This document shows, piece after piece, positions 36,613-45,963 of a stretch of 64,000 bases of DNA (position 1 is its first letter; each line of letters begins with the position of its first letter). The stretch lies in NCBI RefSeq assembly GCF_014284125.1, contig NZ_JACOFX010000013.1, forward strand, positions 1-64,000, written 5' to 3'. This stretch comes from Undibacterium umbellatum. GTDB lineage: Bacteria; Pseudomonadota; Gammaproteobacteria; Burkholderiales; Burkholderiaceae_D. The notes beneath the pieces are model-generated. The model saw nothing but the letters and a program-made list of their open reading frames with translations. It ran no database searches and was not told where the DNA came from. The position numbers were made by a program, and so were the translations under genes.

Positions 36613-38877
36613 ATGCCAACAGAAATGTCAACGCCTGCTGCCAAGCCTGGGTTCAAACCCTATATCCCTGCGTCCGCCATCCTTCCCGAAATGACCGCAA
36701 GAGCCCTGATCATGGGTGTATTACTTGGTATGGTTTTCGGTGCATCTTCATTGTATCTGGTACTCAAGGTAGGCTTGACTGTCAGCGCCTCGATACCGGT
36801 CGCAGTCATCGCCATCACCCTGTTCCGGCTTGGAAACAAGTTCGGCGCAAAAGATGCGACCATCCTGGAGAACAGTATCACTCAGACCGCCGGTTCTGCT
36901 GGCGAATCCCTGGCTTTTGGTTTGGGCGTGACGATGCCAGCCATCCTGATCCTGGGTTTTGATCTGGAAATCTCGCGCGTCATGCTGGTTGGCTGCCTGG
37001 GTGGTTTGCTGGGTATTTTACTCATGATCCCCATGCGCAGAACCATGATAGTGGAAAAGCACAATGAGCTGAAATACCCAGAAGGCACGGCTTGCGCCGA
37101 AGTATTGAAAGCGGCAGCAACCGATGCTTCCCGCGAAGCAGCTGGCGAAAAAAATAATCCGAATGCAGCAGACGACGCCAGCAAACGTGCAACGATTATC
37201 TTTGCTGGCTTTGGCATTGGTCTCTTGTACAAGATCGCCAACGTTGCCCTTAAAGGCTGGAAAGATACACCTGAAGTCGTATTCGGCGCACCATTGAAAG
37301 GTGGCTCGCTGGGCGCTGAAGTATCCCCGGAACTGCTGGGCGTAGGCTACATCATTGGCCCGCGCATTGCTGCCGTTATGGCAGCCGGTGGCGTCATGTC
37401 ATATCTCTTGCTGATACCGATGATCAAGTTCTTTGGTGACGCACTGAGCGTGCCCCTGGCTCCTGGAACCAAGCTCATCAGTGAAATGAGTTCCCATGAT
37501 GTACGTGGCGCCTATATCCTGTACATCGGCGCTGGTGCAGTTGCTGCTGGTGGTCTGATCAGCCTGATGCGTGCCATGCCAACTATCTGGCGCAGCCTGT
37601 CGGCTGGCTTGTCTGGCCTGGGTAAAGGTGCTGCGGCAGCCACCGCACCGCTGCGCACTGATCAGGACATTCCGATGAAATGGGTAGTCATTGGTGCACT
37701 GGCCATTATTGCCGTCATTACTTTTGCCACACCGCTGCACATGAATTTCCTGGGTGCGCTGTTGATTCTGGTATTTGGCTTCCTGTTTGCTACGGTTTCT
37801 TCCCGGCTGACGGGTGAGATTGGCTCCTCCTCCAACCCTATCTCTGGCATGACGGTAGCCACTCTGCTGTTTACTTGCCTGATCTTCCTGATCATGGGCT
37901 GGACTGGTGGCCAATACTATGTCACTGCCCTGTCTGTCGGCGCAATTGTCTGTATCGCGTCCAGCAATGCCGGTACCACTTCACAGGATTTGAAAACCGG
38001 CTACATCGTTGGCTCCACACCGCGTTTGCAGCAATATGCGATTCTGGCAGGTGCCTTGTCTTCAGCCCTGATCCTTGGCCCTATCTTGTTGAAACTGAAT
38101 GACTCCGGCACAGTCTATGTACCGGCAGCGCAAGTAGCCCCTGCCCTGCAGACGGATGCCTCGAAACTGACAGACACAGGTCAATTACAAGGGCCACAGG
38201 CTGAGACAGATAAAGGCACTTACAAAGTCTGGCACAAGAATGACAATGTCGGTGGACCTGCCGGCAAATACTTTGTCGACAATGCCGGCAAGGCAGTGTA
38301 TCTGGTTGACCCCGGTATCAATGGTGCCCACAACAAACGCCCTGATGGTACTGAAGTCAAGAAATACGACGCCCCAAAAGCTGTGCTGATGTCTTACATC
38401 ATCAAAGGCATCCTGGACCAGCAGCTACCCTGGACCCTGGTCTTGTTTGGAGTGATGATTGCGCTAGTGCTGGAAATGGCAGGCATACCATCACTGGCTT
38501 TTGCCGTTGGCGTGTATTTGCCACTGTCCTCCTCTGCCCCGCTGTTTATCGGCGGCATGATACGTTGGGCGGTAGATCGTCGCAATAACAAGCTGGAACA
38601 TAATAAGCATCTCAGTGAAGAAGAGAAACAGGCAGCGGGTGACCGCAGTTCCGGCGTATTGCTGTCTTCCGGTTATATTGCTGGTGGCGCACTGGCAGGT
38701 ATCGTGATTGCATTCACTGCCGGTATCTTGACTGACTTCGACAAAAAAGTTAGTGAATGGGCAATGGCAAACAATCCATTCTTTGAAGGTGTCAATGCCA
38801 ATGCCTTGTCGATGATCCCGTATATACTGATTGCCTTCACCCTGTATTGGGTGGCACGGGAAAAGAAGCCTGGTTGA
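36613..38877 (+). CDS. OPT family oligopeptide transporter
   Basis: 754 residues with about 15 hydrophobic helices. Family motifs are present: LYLVLKVGLTVSASIPVAVI near the start, KYPEGTACAEVLKAA, SSSNPISGMTVATLL, and SSNAGTTSQDLKTGYIVG in the middle, and SLAFAVGVYLPLSSSAPLFIGG near the end. Residues about 505-590 form a hydrophilic loop. The OPT family moves oligopeptides or metal chelates with protons. A strong terminator follows. Confidence 0.92.
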   Translation: MPTEMSTPAAKPGFKPYIPASAILPEMTARALIMGVLLGMVFGASSLYLVLKVGLTVSASIPVAVIAITLFRLGNKFGAKDATILENSITQTAGSAGESLAFGLGVTMPAILILGFDLEISRVMLVGCLGGLLGILLMIPMRRTMIVEKHNELKYPEGTACAEVLKAAATDASREAAGEKNNPNAADDASKRATIIFAGFGIGLLYKIANVALKGWKDTPEVVFGAPLKGGSLGAEVSPELLGVGYIIGPRIAAVMAAGGVMSYLLLIPMIKFFGDALSVPLAPGTKLISEMSSHDVRGAYILYIGAGAVAAGGLISLMRAMPTIWRSLSAGLSGLGKGAAAATAPLRTDQDIPMKWVVIGALAIIAVITFATPLHMNFLGALLILVFGFLFATVSSRLTGEIGSSSNPISGMTVATLLFTCLIFLIMGWTGGQYYVTALSVGAIVCIASSNAGTTSQDLKTGYIVGSTPRLQQYAILAGALSSALILGPILLKLNDSGTVYVPAAQVAPALQTDASKLTDTGQLQGPQAETDKGTYKVWHKNDNVGGPAGKYFVDNAGKAVYLVDPGINGAHNKRPDGTEVKKYDAPKAVLMSYIIKGILDQQLPWTLVLFGVMIALVLEMAGIPSLAFAVGVYLPLSSSAPLFIGGMIRWAVDRRNNKLEHNKHLSEEEKQAAGDRSSGVLLSSGYIAGGALAGIVIAFTAGILTDFDKKVSEWAMANNPFFEGVNANALSMIPYILIAFTLYWVAREKKPG

Positions 38878-39240
38878 TTGATGGAGATTTCTGAGTAACC
38901 CAGTAATAAGGCTGCAAAGGCTTGATTGTTCATGACAATCAAGCCTTTTTTATTTCTCCGACACATTAGATATGACGATATCTAATCCAAGCACTTGGCT
39001 CAGGCATGAACATCACGCTCGACGTTGCCGACTTGCTGAAAAGTTTGCGTAGTGGTGATGACTGAAACGAGCAAACGCTACAAGTCAGCCCGCTGGCATG
39101 CGCCCCCATGACGGCAGATGGGGCAGCATGCATAGGCCGTATCAGTCTGCACCTGGTTACGGCATGAAGCTTTGATGAAAAAGCGGCAGAATGGTACAGA
39201 GCAAGTACAATATCCGCATATTATTTATCCGGAAGCCGCC
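38878..39240. other. intergenic region after the OPT gene
   Basis: 363 bases. Apart from the OPT terminator I see no hairpin, promoter of consensus quality or ORF with a ribosome-binding site until the one for the next small gene (GGAAG before 39241). Confidence 0.4.
38916..38952 (+). terminator. strong terminator of the OPT gene
   Basis: A perfect 13-bp stem (38916-38928 with 38936-38948) with a 7-nt loop and a T-run. Confidence 0.9.
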
Positions 39241-39510
39241 ATGTCAGCACCTCAAGCCGCAGTTGATTGCAAAAACCAAACCGTTGCCGTTGGCGACATC
39301 GTCCGCGTAGTCAATCTCGACAAGAGATTCATCAAAAGCTTCCCCGAAGATGAACGCATACTTATTGAGTCGATGATAGGTCAGTTCTTTAAAGTCATTG
39401 CCATGGATGAAGAAGGCCAGCCCTGTGTCATGCGTGAATGGCATGACGAGCGTGGCATCATGCAAACCCATGTGATCGCTCTTGATGCAGAAGACATGGA
39501 AAAAATTTAA
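39241..39510 (+). CDS. small hypothetical protein, probably an SH3-like beta barrel
   Basis: 89 residues from the ATG at 39241, which has GGAAG about 6 nt upstream. No signal peptide or membrane segment. The pattern VGDIVRVVNLDKRFI, then a helix-like SFPEDERILIESMIGQFF, then KVIAMDEEGQPCVMREW suggests a small beta-barrel (KOW/SH3-like). I cannot name a family. An upstream ATG at 39172 would add 23 residues without support. A shared terminator follows. Confidence 0.65.
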   Translation: MSAPQAAVDCKNQTVAVGDIVRVVNLDKRFIKSFPEDERILIESMIGQFFKVIAMDEEGQPCVMREWHDERGIMQTHVIALDAEDMEKI

Positions 39511-39525
39511 ATGAAGCTGATGTAA

Positions 39526-39557
39526 AAACCAAAAGCAGCTGAGGCTGCTTTTGGTTT
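39526..39557. terminator. bidirectional terminator between the small gene and flgL
   Basis: A perfect 14-bp stem (39526-39539 with 39544-39557), 4-nt loop TGAG, with A- and T-rich ends. It ends the flgKL transcript on the minus strand. Confidence 0.88.
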
Positions 39558-39580
39558 ATAAACTTGATGATCCAGATTTG

Positions 39581-40807
39581 TCAGCGTATATAACTAAATA
39601 AAGACAATTCCGAGGTTTTGACAAAGGACTGCTGGGCTGCCTGCAACGTCACTTGCTGCTGGCTGAGTTCGGTCAATGCTTTGGCATAATCAAGATCCAG
39701 TAAGGCAGACAAATCCTGCTTGAAGGCCACACTCTTGGCATCGCCTTCACTATCAAGATCTTCTATTTCCTTGAGACTCGTTCCCAGCTTGGCACGTGCT
39801 GTCAGTACATTATTGAGCGATTTGTCGACATTATTATTGCCCTGATTGAGTGCCGCGGTCAGTTCCTTTTTGGCAGAAGCATTACCTGCCGGTAAATTCA
39901 AGGCATTGATGATGTCTGTTACCGTCTCAAAAATGTTTTGGTTGCCGGGTTGCACAGTATACTTATCACCTGGACCCGGAGCACTTACCGGTGGCCCAAC
40001 GGCATTGGTGACACTCAAGTCTATGCCATCAAAAGTGATCGGCGCGCCACTGACGTAAGGTGTCAACGGCACAACCACCGTCCCTGTCGTTTTATTCGTT
40101 ACCGTAAAAGAAGTACCCAGGTTATCAAAGGCCACTTCATAGTTATTGCCAGTCAAATTCGCTGAAGTAGGCACATTGATCGATGCAGCAGCCACGGCCA
40201 GCCCGGCATTTGAAGGATTGGGCTGGACATTGAATTGCCCTGGCGCAGTACGGATATTTTCAAAAATTTCAGTACCTGGACCACTCAAAGGTATCTGCCT
40301 GGAAGAATCTGCCTGGATAAACCTTTGTCCAAGATCACCATTGTAAGTGGCACCACCGGCTTTTTTTGTATATGGCGCAGTCGTGCTATTAAATCCGGAA
40401 AACAGATAATTGCCAGTACCGTCAGTAGCGTTGGCATGTCCAAACAACTGATCAAGATTACCCTGCAGCTCCTGGGCAATAAAACCGCGCTCGGTATCTG
40501 TATATGTGCCATTACCAGCCTTGACGATCAAGGTTTTAATATTGTGCAAGGCCTCGGTAACATTACCCAATACACTTTCTGACGCACTGAGATTATTTTT
40601 TGCAGCCTGACGATTGGTGGCGAACTGAGTATTCAAAGAGTCCGACTGGGAAATCACCAGCGCCCGTGCCGATGCAATCGGGTCGTCAGCTGGTGTCAAG
40701 ACACGGCGACCAGAGGAAACTTGCTGTGAAATTTTATTCACACTCGCTTGCAAGTCACTGATTCTGGTGCCAGCGGATTGATAAATGGTACTTGTACTGA
40801 TACGCAT
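39581..40807 (-). CDS. flgL: flagellar hook-associated protein 3 (hook-filament junction)
   Basis: 408 residues, longer than the 317 of E. coli. The flagellin-like N-terminal helices (MRISTSTIYQSAG, then LQASVNKISQQVSSGRRVLTPADDP) and C-terminal helices (DYAKALTELSQQQVTLQAAQ) are intact. The extra length lies in the middle: residues about 220-287 form a beta-rich module (NYEVAFDNLGTSFTV, ITFDGIDLSVT, GDKYTVQPG) that resembles modules in FlgK. AGAGG stands 7 nt before the ATG, 8 nt after the flgK stop. Confidence 0.95.
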   Translation of the reverse strand: MRISTSTIYQSAGTRISDLQASVNKISQQVSSGRRVLTPADDPIASARALVISQSDSLNTQFATNRQAAKNNLSASESVLGNVTEALHNIKTLIVKAGNGTYTDTERGFIAQELQGNLDQLFGHANATDGTGNYLFSGFNSTTAPYTKKAGGATYNGDLGQRFIQADSSRQIPLSGPGTEIFENIRTAPGQFNVQPNPSNAGLAVAAASINVPTSANLTGNNYEVAFDNLGTSFTVTNKTTGTVVVPLTPYVSGAPITFDGIDLSVTNAVGPPVSAPGPGDKYTVQPGNQNIFETVTDIINALNLPAGNASAKKELTAALNQGNNNVDKSLNNVLTARAKLGTSLKEIEDLDSEGDAKSVAFKQDLSALLDLDYAKALTELSQQQVTLQAAQQSFVKTSELSLFSYIR

Positions 40808-40815
40808 GATTACCT

Positions 40816-43074
40816 CTATCTGCCCAACGCCAATAAGGAGTCAAACAATGTACTTGCTATTTGCATCAACTTGCCTGCCGCTTGATAGGCCTGCTGGTAA
40901 CGTAATAAATCTGCTGCTTCTTCGTCCAGGTTCACACCCGACTCTGATTGCTGGGCTGCGACGTTTTGCGCCAATAACTTGGTTTCTGAAGCACTCGTAA
41001 TTTCCAGCTCATGCGCCTTGTTGCCGACCAGACTGACGAACTGGGCATAACCACCCTGGAAAGTAGTAGTTTTGCCACCGATGGTATTTTGTGTTTGTAA
41101 ACTGCTCAGAATAACGGCATTGCGGTTATCGCCGGAACCGTTGGTATTTGGGGCGACATTAAATACGTCACCATTGGCCGGACTGCCTGACACGGAAAAA
41201 CTGATGCCGCTATAACTGATAGTAGAACCGGCAGTATAAGGTATGGCAGTTCCTGCAGGATACGTTGTCGATGTGTTGCCGTTGGTAACCGTCACATTGG
41301 CGGTAGCCGGAAAGCCAGTCAAGGTATTGCCTGCCGAGTTATAAGTCAGCCGGGTAGCGGCAACTGGCAAGGCGGCAGACAACGTAAACGTTTCACCATT
41401 GGAGGGTGGCGCAGCACCGTCAGTCACAGCAAAGCTGATACCGCTAAAGCTGATCGTTGCGCCGCTGGTGTAAGGTACCGTTGCTGGCGGGGGGTAATTA
41501 GTCGTCACCGCGCCAACTTTCACAGACACTGTCGCACCAGCAGGAAAACCTGTCAGTGTATTGGCAGGCGAGGCGAATGTCAGCGTCACCGGTGCCGCCA
41601 GTGTAGAACCGATAAATGAATTATCCGCTGTCGCGGGACCTATGGTTGCCGTTGCTGAGTTACTGGCGGAAGCCACCTGCGAATTGGCAACCCCTGAACT
41701 GATCTTCCCAGTCCCCGTATTGGTTGTTGGAAATGAGGTATTCAGTGGTGCTGCTGCTGCCAACTTGGCCGGGTCTTGAATGACGACGGAGATACTTGAA
41801 CCGCCAGCGGCAGTCGGCCTGATCAGGAATTCATCCCCCGCAGCAGGAACAGCAGCGGCTGGCGGCGGTGCCAACTGAAAATTAATACCATCAAATTTCA
41901 AAGGCAGGCTTGCTGTAGTCTGCGACACGCCATCCGACAGACGTGTTAACTTGTAATTACCACCAATAAATTGCAGACGATAATCACTGGTTGTTAAGGC
42001 AGTGGTATCGGTAATACTGGCACTGATTGCTGCTGTTGAAGTATTCAATGCACTAGGCGTCGATATCGGACCAGCAATATTGAAGAAATTGCCTCCCACT
42101 TGCCCATTCAAGTCCAGACCTAACTTTTGCTGGTCGTTAAATTGTGTTGCAAGCCCGATGGCAATTCTGCCTACTCCGTTTTGCGCGACATCCAGAGTAC
42201 TTGCCCTGAAATCAAACAAGCCACCCAATTTACCCCCACCAAAACTGCTTTCTGGCAACAGTACCGACGTACCGTTCGTCACATAAGAAACTTGAGTGCG
42301 TGCCGGATCAGTCAAAGACTGGCTGACTTGCAATTTTGTGACATCACTGCCCAACACCAGTGGCTGACCATTGCCTATGAATATATTGTATTTGGCACCT
42401 TGGGGCACCACACTGACCTTGGTCAGCTTACTTAATTCTGTAACAAGTTGATCTCTCTGGTCAAGCAAGTCATTGGGACCACTGCTATTACTGGAAATAC
42501 CCTGAGCTTTTTCAATAACATCGTTTAAATTTGCCAGTTGCGATGCGTAACTATTGATAGAGCCAACCACTGTTCCTATCTGCCCATTGACGTCAGCAGA
42601 AATTTGATCCAACCGGGTTTGCAAGCCATTCAGACGTCCTGTCAGTGCTTGCGCAGACGACAATGCAGCCTGACGTGCAGCGGCACCGGCCGTACCATTC
42701 GGGCTGGCGGCCAGATTCTGGAAAGCTTTAAAAAAGTCCTGCAGGGCAGGCGTGACGCCTGCTGTCGGGTCTGCTACCAGATTATTGATCTGGCTGATCT
42801 GGTTGTAATAGACATCGGCCTGGTTTTTAGCAGACTGCGATGCATTGACCTGATTACCCAAAAAGGAATTGTATTGACGTTGTATCTGAGTAACGGAAAC
42901 ACCCTGACCTATAAATGAGCCGCCCAGGTTTTGGGGCTCATTTGCTGTCTGAATGATGGATTGGCGGTTATATCCTGGGGTTGATGCATTGGCAATATTA
43001 TGCCCAGCCGTGGCAATACCCAACTGTGCCGCAGCCAGAGCCGATTTGCCTACACCAAATATATTTGAACCCAT
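40816..43074 (-). CDS. flgK: flagellar hook-associated protein 1, enlarged
   Basis: 752 residues, about 200 more than enteric FlgK (547). N-terminal IFGVGKSALAAAQLGIATAGHNIANASTPGYNRQ (split over the rod-protein motif) and C-terminal SGVNLDEEAADLLRYQQAYQAAGKLMQ are canonical. The added material lies at about 360-640 and consists of at least three related beta modules with pattern NTLTGFPA, YPAGTAIPYT, ISYSGISFSV, NGDVF. It connects hook and filament. AGG before the ATG; a sigma-28 promoter lies about 50-75 nt upstream. It is co-transcribed with flgL. Confidence 0.95.
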   Translation of the reverse strand: MGSNIFGVGKSALAAAQLGIATAGHNIANASTPGYNRQSIIQTANEPQNLGGSFIGQGVSVTQIQRQYNSFLGNQVNASQSAKNQADVYYNQISQINNLVADPTAGVTPALQDFFKAFQNLAASPNGTAGAAARQAALSSAQALTGRLNGLQTRLDQISADVNGQIGTVVGSINSYASQLANLNDVIEKAQGISSNSSGPNDLLDQRDQLVTELSKLTKVSVVPQGAKYNIFIGNGQPLVLGSDVTKLQVSQSLTDPARTQVSYVTNGTSVLLPESSFGGGKLGGLFDFRASTLDVAQNGVGRIAIGLATQFNDQQKLGLDLNGQVGGNFFNIAGPISTPSALNTSTAAISASITDTTALTTSDYRLQFIGGNYKLTRLSDGVSQTTASLPLKFDGINFQLAPPPAAAVPAAGDEFLIRPTAAGGSSISVVIQDPAKLAAAAPLNTSFPTTNTGTGKISSGVANSQVASASNSATATIGPATADNSFIGSTLAAPVTLTFASPANTLTGFPAGATVSVKVGAVTTNYPPPATVPYTSGATISFSGISFAVTDGAAPPSNGETFTLSAALPVAATRLTYNSAGNTLTGFPATANVTVTNGNTSTTYPAGTAIPYTAGSTISYSGISFSVSGSPANGDVFNVAPNTNGSGDNRNAVILSSLQTQNTIGGKTTTFQGGYAQFVSLVGNKAHELEITSASETKLLAQNVAAQQSESGVNLDEEAADLLRYQQAYQAAGKLMQIASTLFDSLLALGR

Positions 43075-43124
43075 AATTGAACCTGCTCTTTTGCTAAGTT
43101 AGCTACCCAGTGCTATCAATCATG

Positions 43125-43151
43125 TTGTCGGTGCGTTTCTGAAAAACTTTA
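43125..43151 (-). promoter_or_regulatory. sigma-28 (FliA) promoter of flgKL
   Basis: On the minus strand: -35 TAAAGTTT (43144-43151, exact consensus), 11-bp spacer, -10 ACCGACAA (43125-43132, 6 of 8 to GCCGATAA). It lies about 50 nt before the flgK start, as for the known class 3 promoter of flgK in enterics. Confidence 0.8.
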
Positions 43152-43178
43152 ATCTGATTGCACTTTCACTGGGGAAAC

Positions 43179-44087
43179 TTATGTTGAAAGGGAATTTTTG
43201 ATGATTTTTGTTAACTTATTGGCATACTCAGGATCGGTCGCATAACCGGCTTTTTGCAAGCCCTGAGCAAAACTTGAAGCGTCTTTGGAATTGGCAATCA
43301 CGTTTTCATAACGTGGATTCTTGGTGATCAATTTGGCATAGTCCTTGAATGCATCTGCATAAGTATCATACGCCCTGAATTTTTCGACTCTGCGCTGGGC
43401 AACACCATTCACATACTCTGTTGTAACAGCATCAACGGTCTTCCCTTTCCAGCCCTTGGTAGCCTTCATACCAAAAATATTATGGCTACTTGAACCATCT
43501 GCGGTTTTGATTTCGCGACGCCCCCAGCCACTTTCCAGGGCAGCCTGGCCCAGCATGAATTTGGCTGGAATACCCGTTTCCTGGCTGGCTTGTTCAGCAT
43601 GAGCAGTCAGTTTTTCCTGGAATTCACGGACATGATTTGGCCCGGTGAATGCCGTCTTGGGTGCACTGGCCGGCATTTGTTCAAATTTCAAATTATCCAG
43701 ATAAGTGTTGATCCCACGGACGCTGGCTGAACTTGCAGGATTACCAGGGCTGCCTCCAGTGTCGGCCTCCAGTGCCTGGTTCATGGCATTATTGGAGAGT
43801 TGCCTGACGAGTACATCTGCCAGGCCTACGCCTTTCTTGGCCATGGTTTGCGATAACTGCTGATCCAGCATGGAAGTATACATGCGGCTTTGTTCACTAT
43901 CGAACACACCATCCTGACCACCCGCCTGACGCATGGATTTCAACATCATGTTCATGAACAGCGCTTCAAACTGCTGGGCAGCACCCTTAATTGCATCAGG
44001 CGAATTATTTCTCGCCGACTGCTTGAGCTCATCAAGACCTTTGCTGTCGAAAGCCGTTCTGTCCGTGAAATCGGTGCGCCCTATCAT
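43179..44087 (-). CDS. flgJ: flagellar rod assembly protein with muramidase domain
   Basis: 302 residues. The N-terminal rod-capping domain (about 30-100, DAIKGAAQQFEALFMNMMLKS) is joined by a linker to a glucosaminidase-type peptidoglycan hydrolase domain (about 150-300), with catalytic E185 in GQAALESGWG. This two-domain form is typical of beta- and gamma-proteobacteria. It opens the cell wall for the rod. AAGGA lies 7 nt before the ATG; flgI ends 9 nt upstream. Confidence 0.95.
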   Translation of the reverse strand: MIGRTDFTDRTAFDSKGLDELKQSARNNSPDAIKGAAQQFEALFMNMMLKSMRQAGGQDGVFDSEQSRMYTSMLDQQLSQTMAKKGVGLADVLVRQLSNNAMNQALEADTGGSPGNPASSASVRGINTYLDNLKFEQMPASAPKTAFTGPNHVREFQEKLTAHAEQASQETGIPAKFMLGQAALESGWGRREIKTADGSSSHNIFGMKATKGWKGKTVDAVTTEYVNGVAQRRVEKFRAYDTYADAFKDYAKLITKNPRYENVIANSKDASSFAQGLQKAGYATDPEYANKLTKIIKNSLST

Positions 44088-44096
44088 CTCGATTCC

Positions 44097-45224
44097 TTAG
44101 ATAATTTCCAGGTCTGCGCGCAATGCACCAGATGCCTTGATGGCTTGCAGTATGGATAACAAATCTTGCGGCGTTGCACCAATAGCATTGAGTGCTTTCA
44201 CAACGTCAGTCAGCGACACGCCCGCTTTCAGCATCAATAATTGTCCCGCATCTTTGGTAATGGTGACAGTAGAATTGGCAGTTGGCGCGGTCTGTCCAGC
44301 GGCCAGTGCATTTGGCTGGCTGACGGTGTTATCGGTATTGATCACGACAGACAGGTTGCCATGTGCCACCGCACACGTTTCTAGCGTCACTGCCTGGTTC
44401 ATCACGATGGAACCGGTTCTGGCATTCAAAATCACTTTGGCCGCGGTTTGCGCCGGGGTCACGTCAATGTTTTCCAGATTACCCAAAAATGCGACACGCT
44501 GATCGGCAGTAGCAGGTGCTTTCACTTGAATCACGCGGCCATCCATGGCGGCAGCAGTATCTGGTCCAAAGCGACGGTTGATCGCATCGACGACCCTGCT
44601 GGCGGTAGAGAAATCCGAGGTATTCAATTCCAGTTGTATAGTCGGCCCTTGCGCGACTGAATTTGGTACAGCTCGCTCCACGGTAGCGCCGGAAGAAATT
44701 TTACCCACACTTAAATGATTGACCTGGGCTTTGCTGCCATTGGCCGCAGCACCAACCCCGCCCACCAGCACATTGCCCTGTGCCATCGCATAAATCTGGT
44801 TGTCCGCACCTTTTAATGGTGTCATCAATAAAGTACCGCCACGCAAGCTCTTGGCATTACCCATGGACGACACTGTAATATCCAGAGTCTGTCCAGGCTG
44901 GGCAAATGCCGGCAAGGAAGTTGTTACCATGACTGCAGCCACGTTCTTTAATTGCAAGCTGGTTCCTACCGGAATGGCGACCCCCAGTTGCTGCAACATG
45001 CTGATGATGCTCTGCACGGTAAACGGGGTTTGCGTAGTCTGGTCACCACTGCCATCGAGACCAACTACCAGACCATATCCCAGCAATTGATTTTGCCGCA
45101 CGCCCTGTATGCCAGCCAGATCCTTGATGCGCTCTGCACGACTTTCCGGCGTGATCATGGCAGCCAATATCGCCGTGACCAGCATGGCAGCCTTGATCAT
45201 TCTTGATGGGAAAAGTGCGTTCAT
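44097..45224 (-). CDS. flgI: flagellar P-ring protein
   Basis: 375 residues. A signal peptide (MNALFPSRMIKAAMLVTAIL, cleavage near SRA) is followed by ERIKDLAGIQGVRQNQLLGYGLVVGLDG (in two parts), the typical FlgI start. It forms the ring in the peptidoglycan layer with help from FlgA. The ATG at 45224 has AGGG 8 nt upstream and yields a normal signal peptide; the in-frame ATG at 45245 overlaps flgH and is rejected. Confidence 0.95.
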   Translation of the reverse strand: MNALFPSRMIKAAMLVTAILAAMITPESRAERIKDLAGIQGVRQNQLLGYGLVVGLDGSGDQTTQTPFTVQSIISMLQQLGVAIPVGTSLQLKNVAAVMVTTSLPAFAQPGQTLDITVSSMGNAKSLRGGTLLMTPLKGADNQIYAMAQGNVLVGGVGAAANGSKAQVNHLSVGKISSGATVERAVPNSVAQGPTIQLELNTSDFSTASRVVDAINRRFGPDTAAAMDGRVIQVKAPATADQRVAFLGNLENIDVTPAQTAAKVILNARTGSIVMNQAVTLETCAVAHGNLSVVINTDNTVSQPNALAAGQTAPTANSTVTITKDAGQLLMLKAGVSLTDVVKALNAIGATPQDLLSILQAIKASGALRADLEII

Positions 45225-45244
45225 AAAACTACCCTGACCATTCA

Positions 45245-45910
45245 CTATAAAGGAAGAAAGCTAAGGAAAAACCGCGACAGCATGGAACTCATTTCAGTAG
45301 AATCAAGTCGTGAAGTTGAACGGTATTCAAAGCGCGCATCAGCAACCTGGGTAGATGCGACCACATTGCCAGCAGCAATGGTGGTGGGATTAATGACGCC
45401 AGAAAAGCGTACAAATTCTGCCCCTTTATCAAAGGCCAGTTGTTTCTCACCGCTGACGAGCAAATTACCGTTTGGCATGACATCGATCACCGTCACAGCA
45501 ATCGTGCCAGTGAAATTATTACTGGCAGTTTGTGCGCCTTTTTCATCGTACTTGGTCGATGAGGAGGTGGCCAGAGCAGCTTGCGCTGTGGTCGTCGCCG
45601 GGACGCCAAATACCGTCGGTGCTGCAAAAGAAGCCGCACCAGTTTTGCTGTTCGAGGCAGCAGCAGCTTTTCCTGCCGAAGTTTTTTCAACAATGGAAAT
45701 CGTCAATATGTCACCAACCATGCGTGCCTTGGCATCTTCATATAAAGGACGATAACTGGCCTGCTGGAAAATTGCCCCATTCGCCTGCCTCTGTGGTTTG
45801 GCCGATTGAGCCGGAATGGAAGTCGGCTGATGCACTATTGCTGGCGGGGTCACCGCACATGCTGTGAGCATCAACAAAGGGAGCAGCAAGAACAAGTTTG
45901 AATATTTCAT
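45245..45910 (-). CDS. flgH: flagellar L-ring lipoprotein
   Basis: 221 residues. Lipoprotein signal with lipobox LTAC at residues 15-18, so it is lipidated and placed in the outer membrane. Family segments: YEDAKARMVGDILTISIVE, NGNLLVSGEKQLA, and RFSGVINPTTI. The ATG at 45910 is chosen because it directly precedes the hydrophobic lipoprotein signal. Between flgG and flgI in the operon. Confidence 0.94.
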   Translation of the reverse strand: MKYSNLFLLLPLLMLTACAVTPPAIVHQPTSIPAQSAKPQRQANGAIFQQASYRPLYEDAKARMVGDILTISIVEKTSAGKAAAASNSKTGAASFAAPTVFGVPATTTAQAALATSSSTKYDEKGAQTASNNFTGTIAVTVIDVMPNGNLLVSGEKQLAFDKGAEFVRFSGVINPTTIAAGNVVASTQVADARFEYRSTSRLDSTEMSSMLSRFFLSFLPL

Positions 45911-45963
45911 GATGTACTCATCAGCCAAGTGTCAACAATTGAAGACCAAGGATTAATTTCCCA

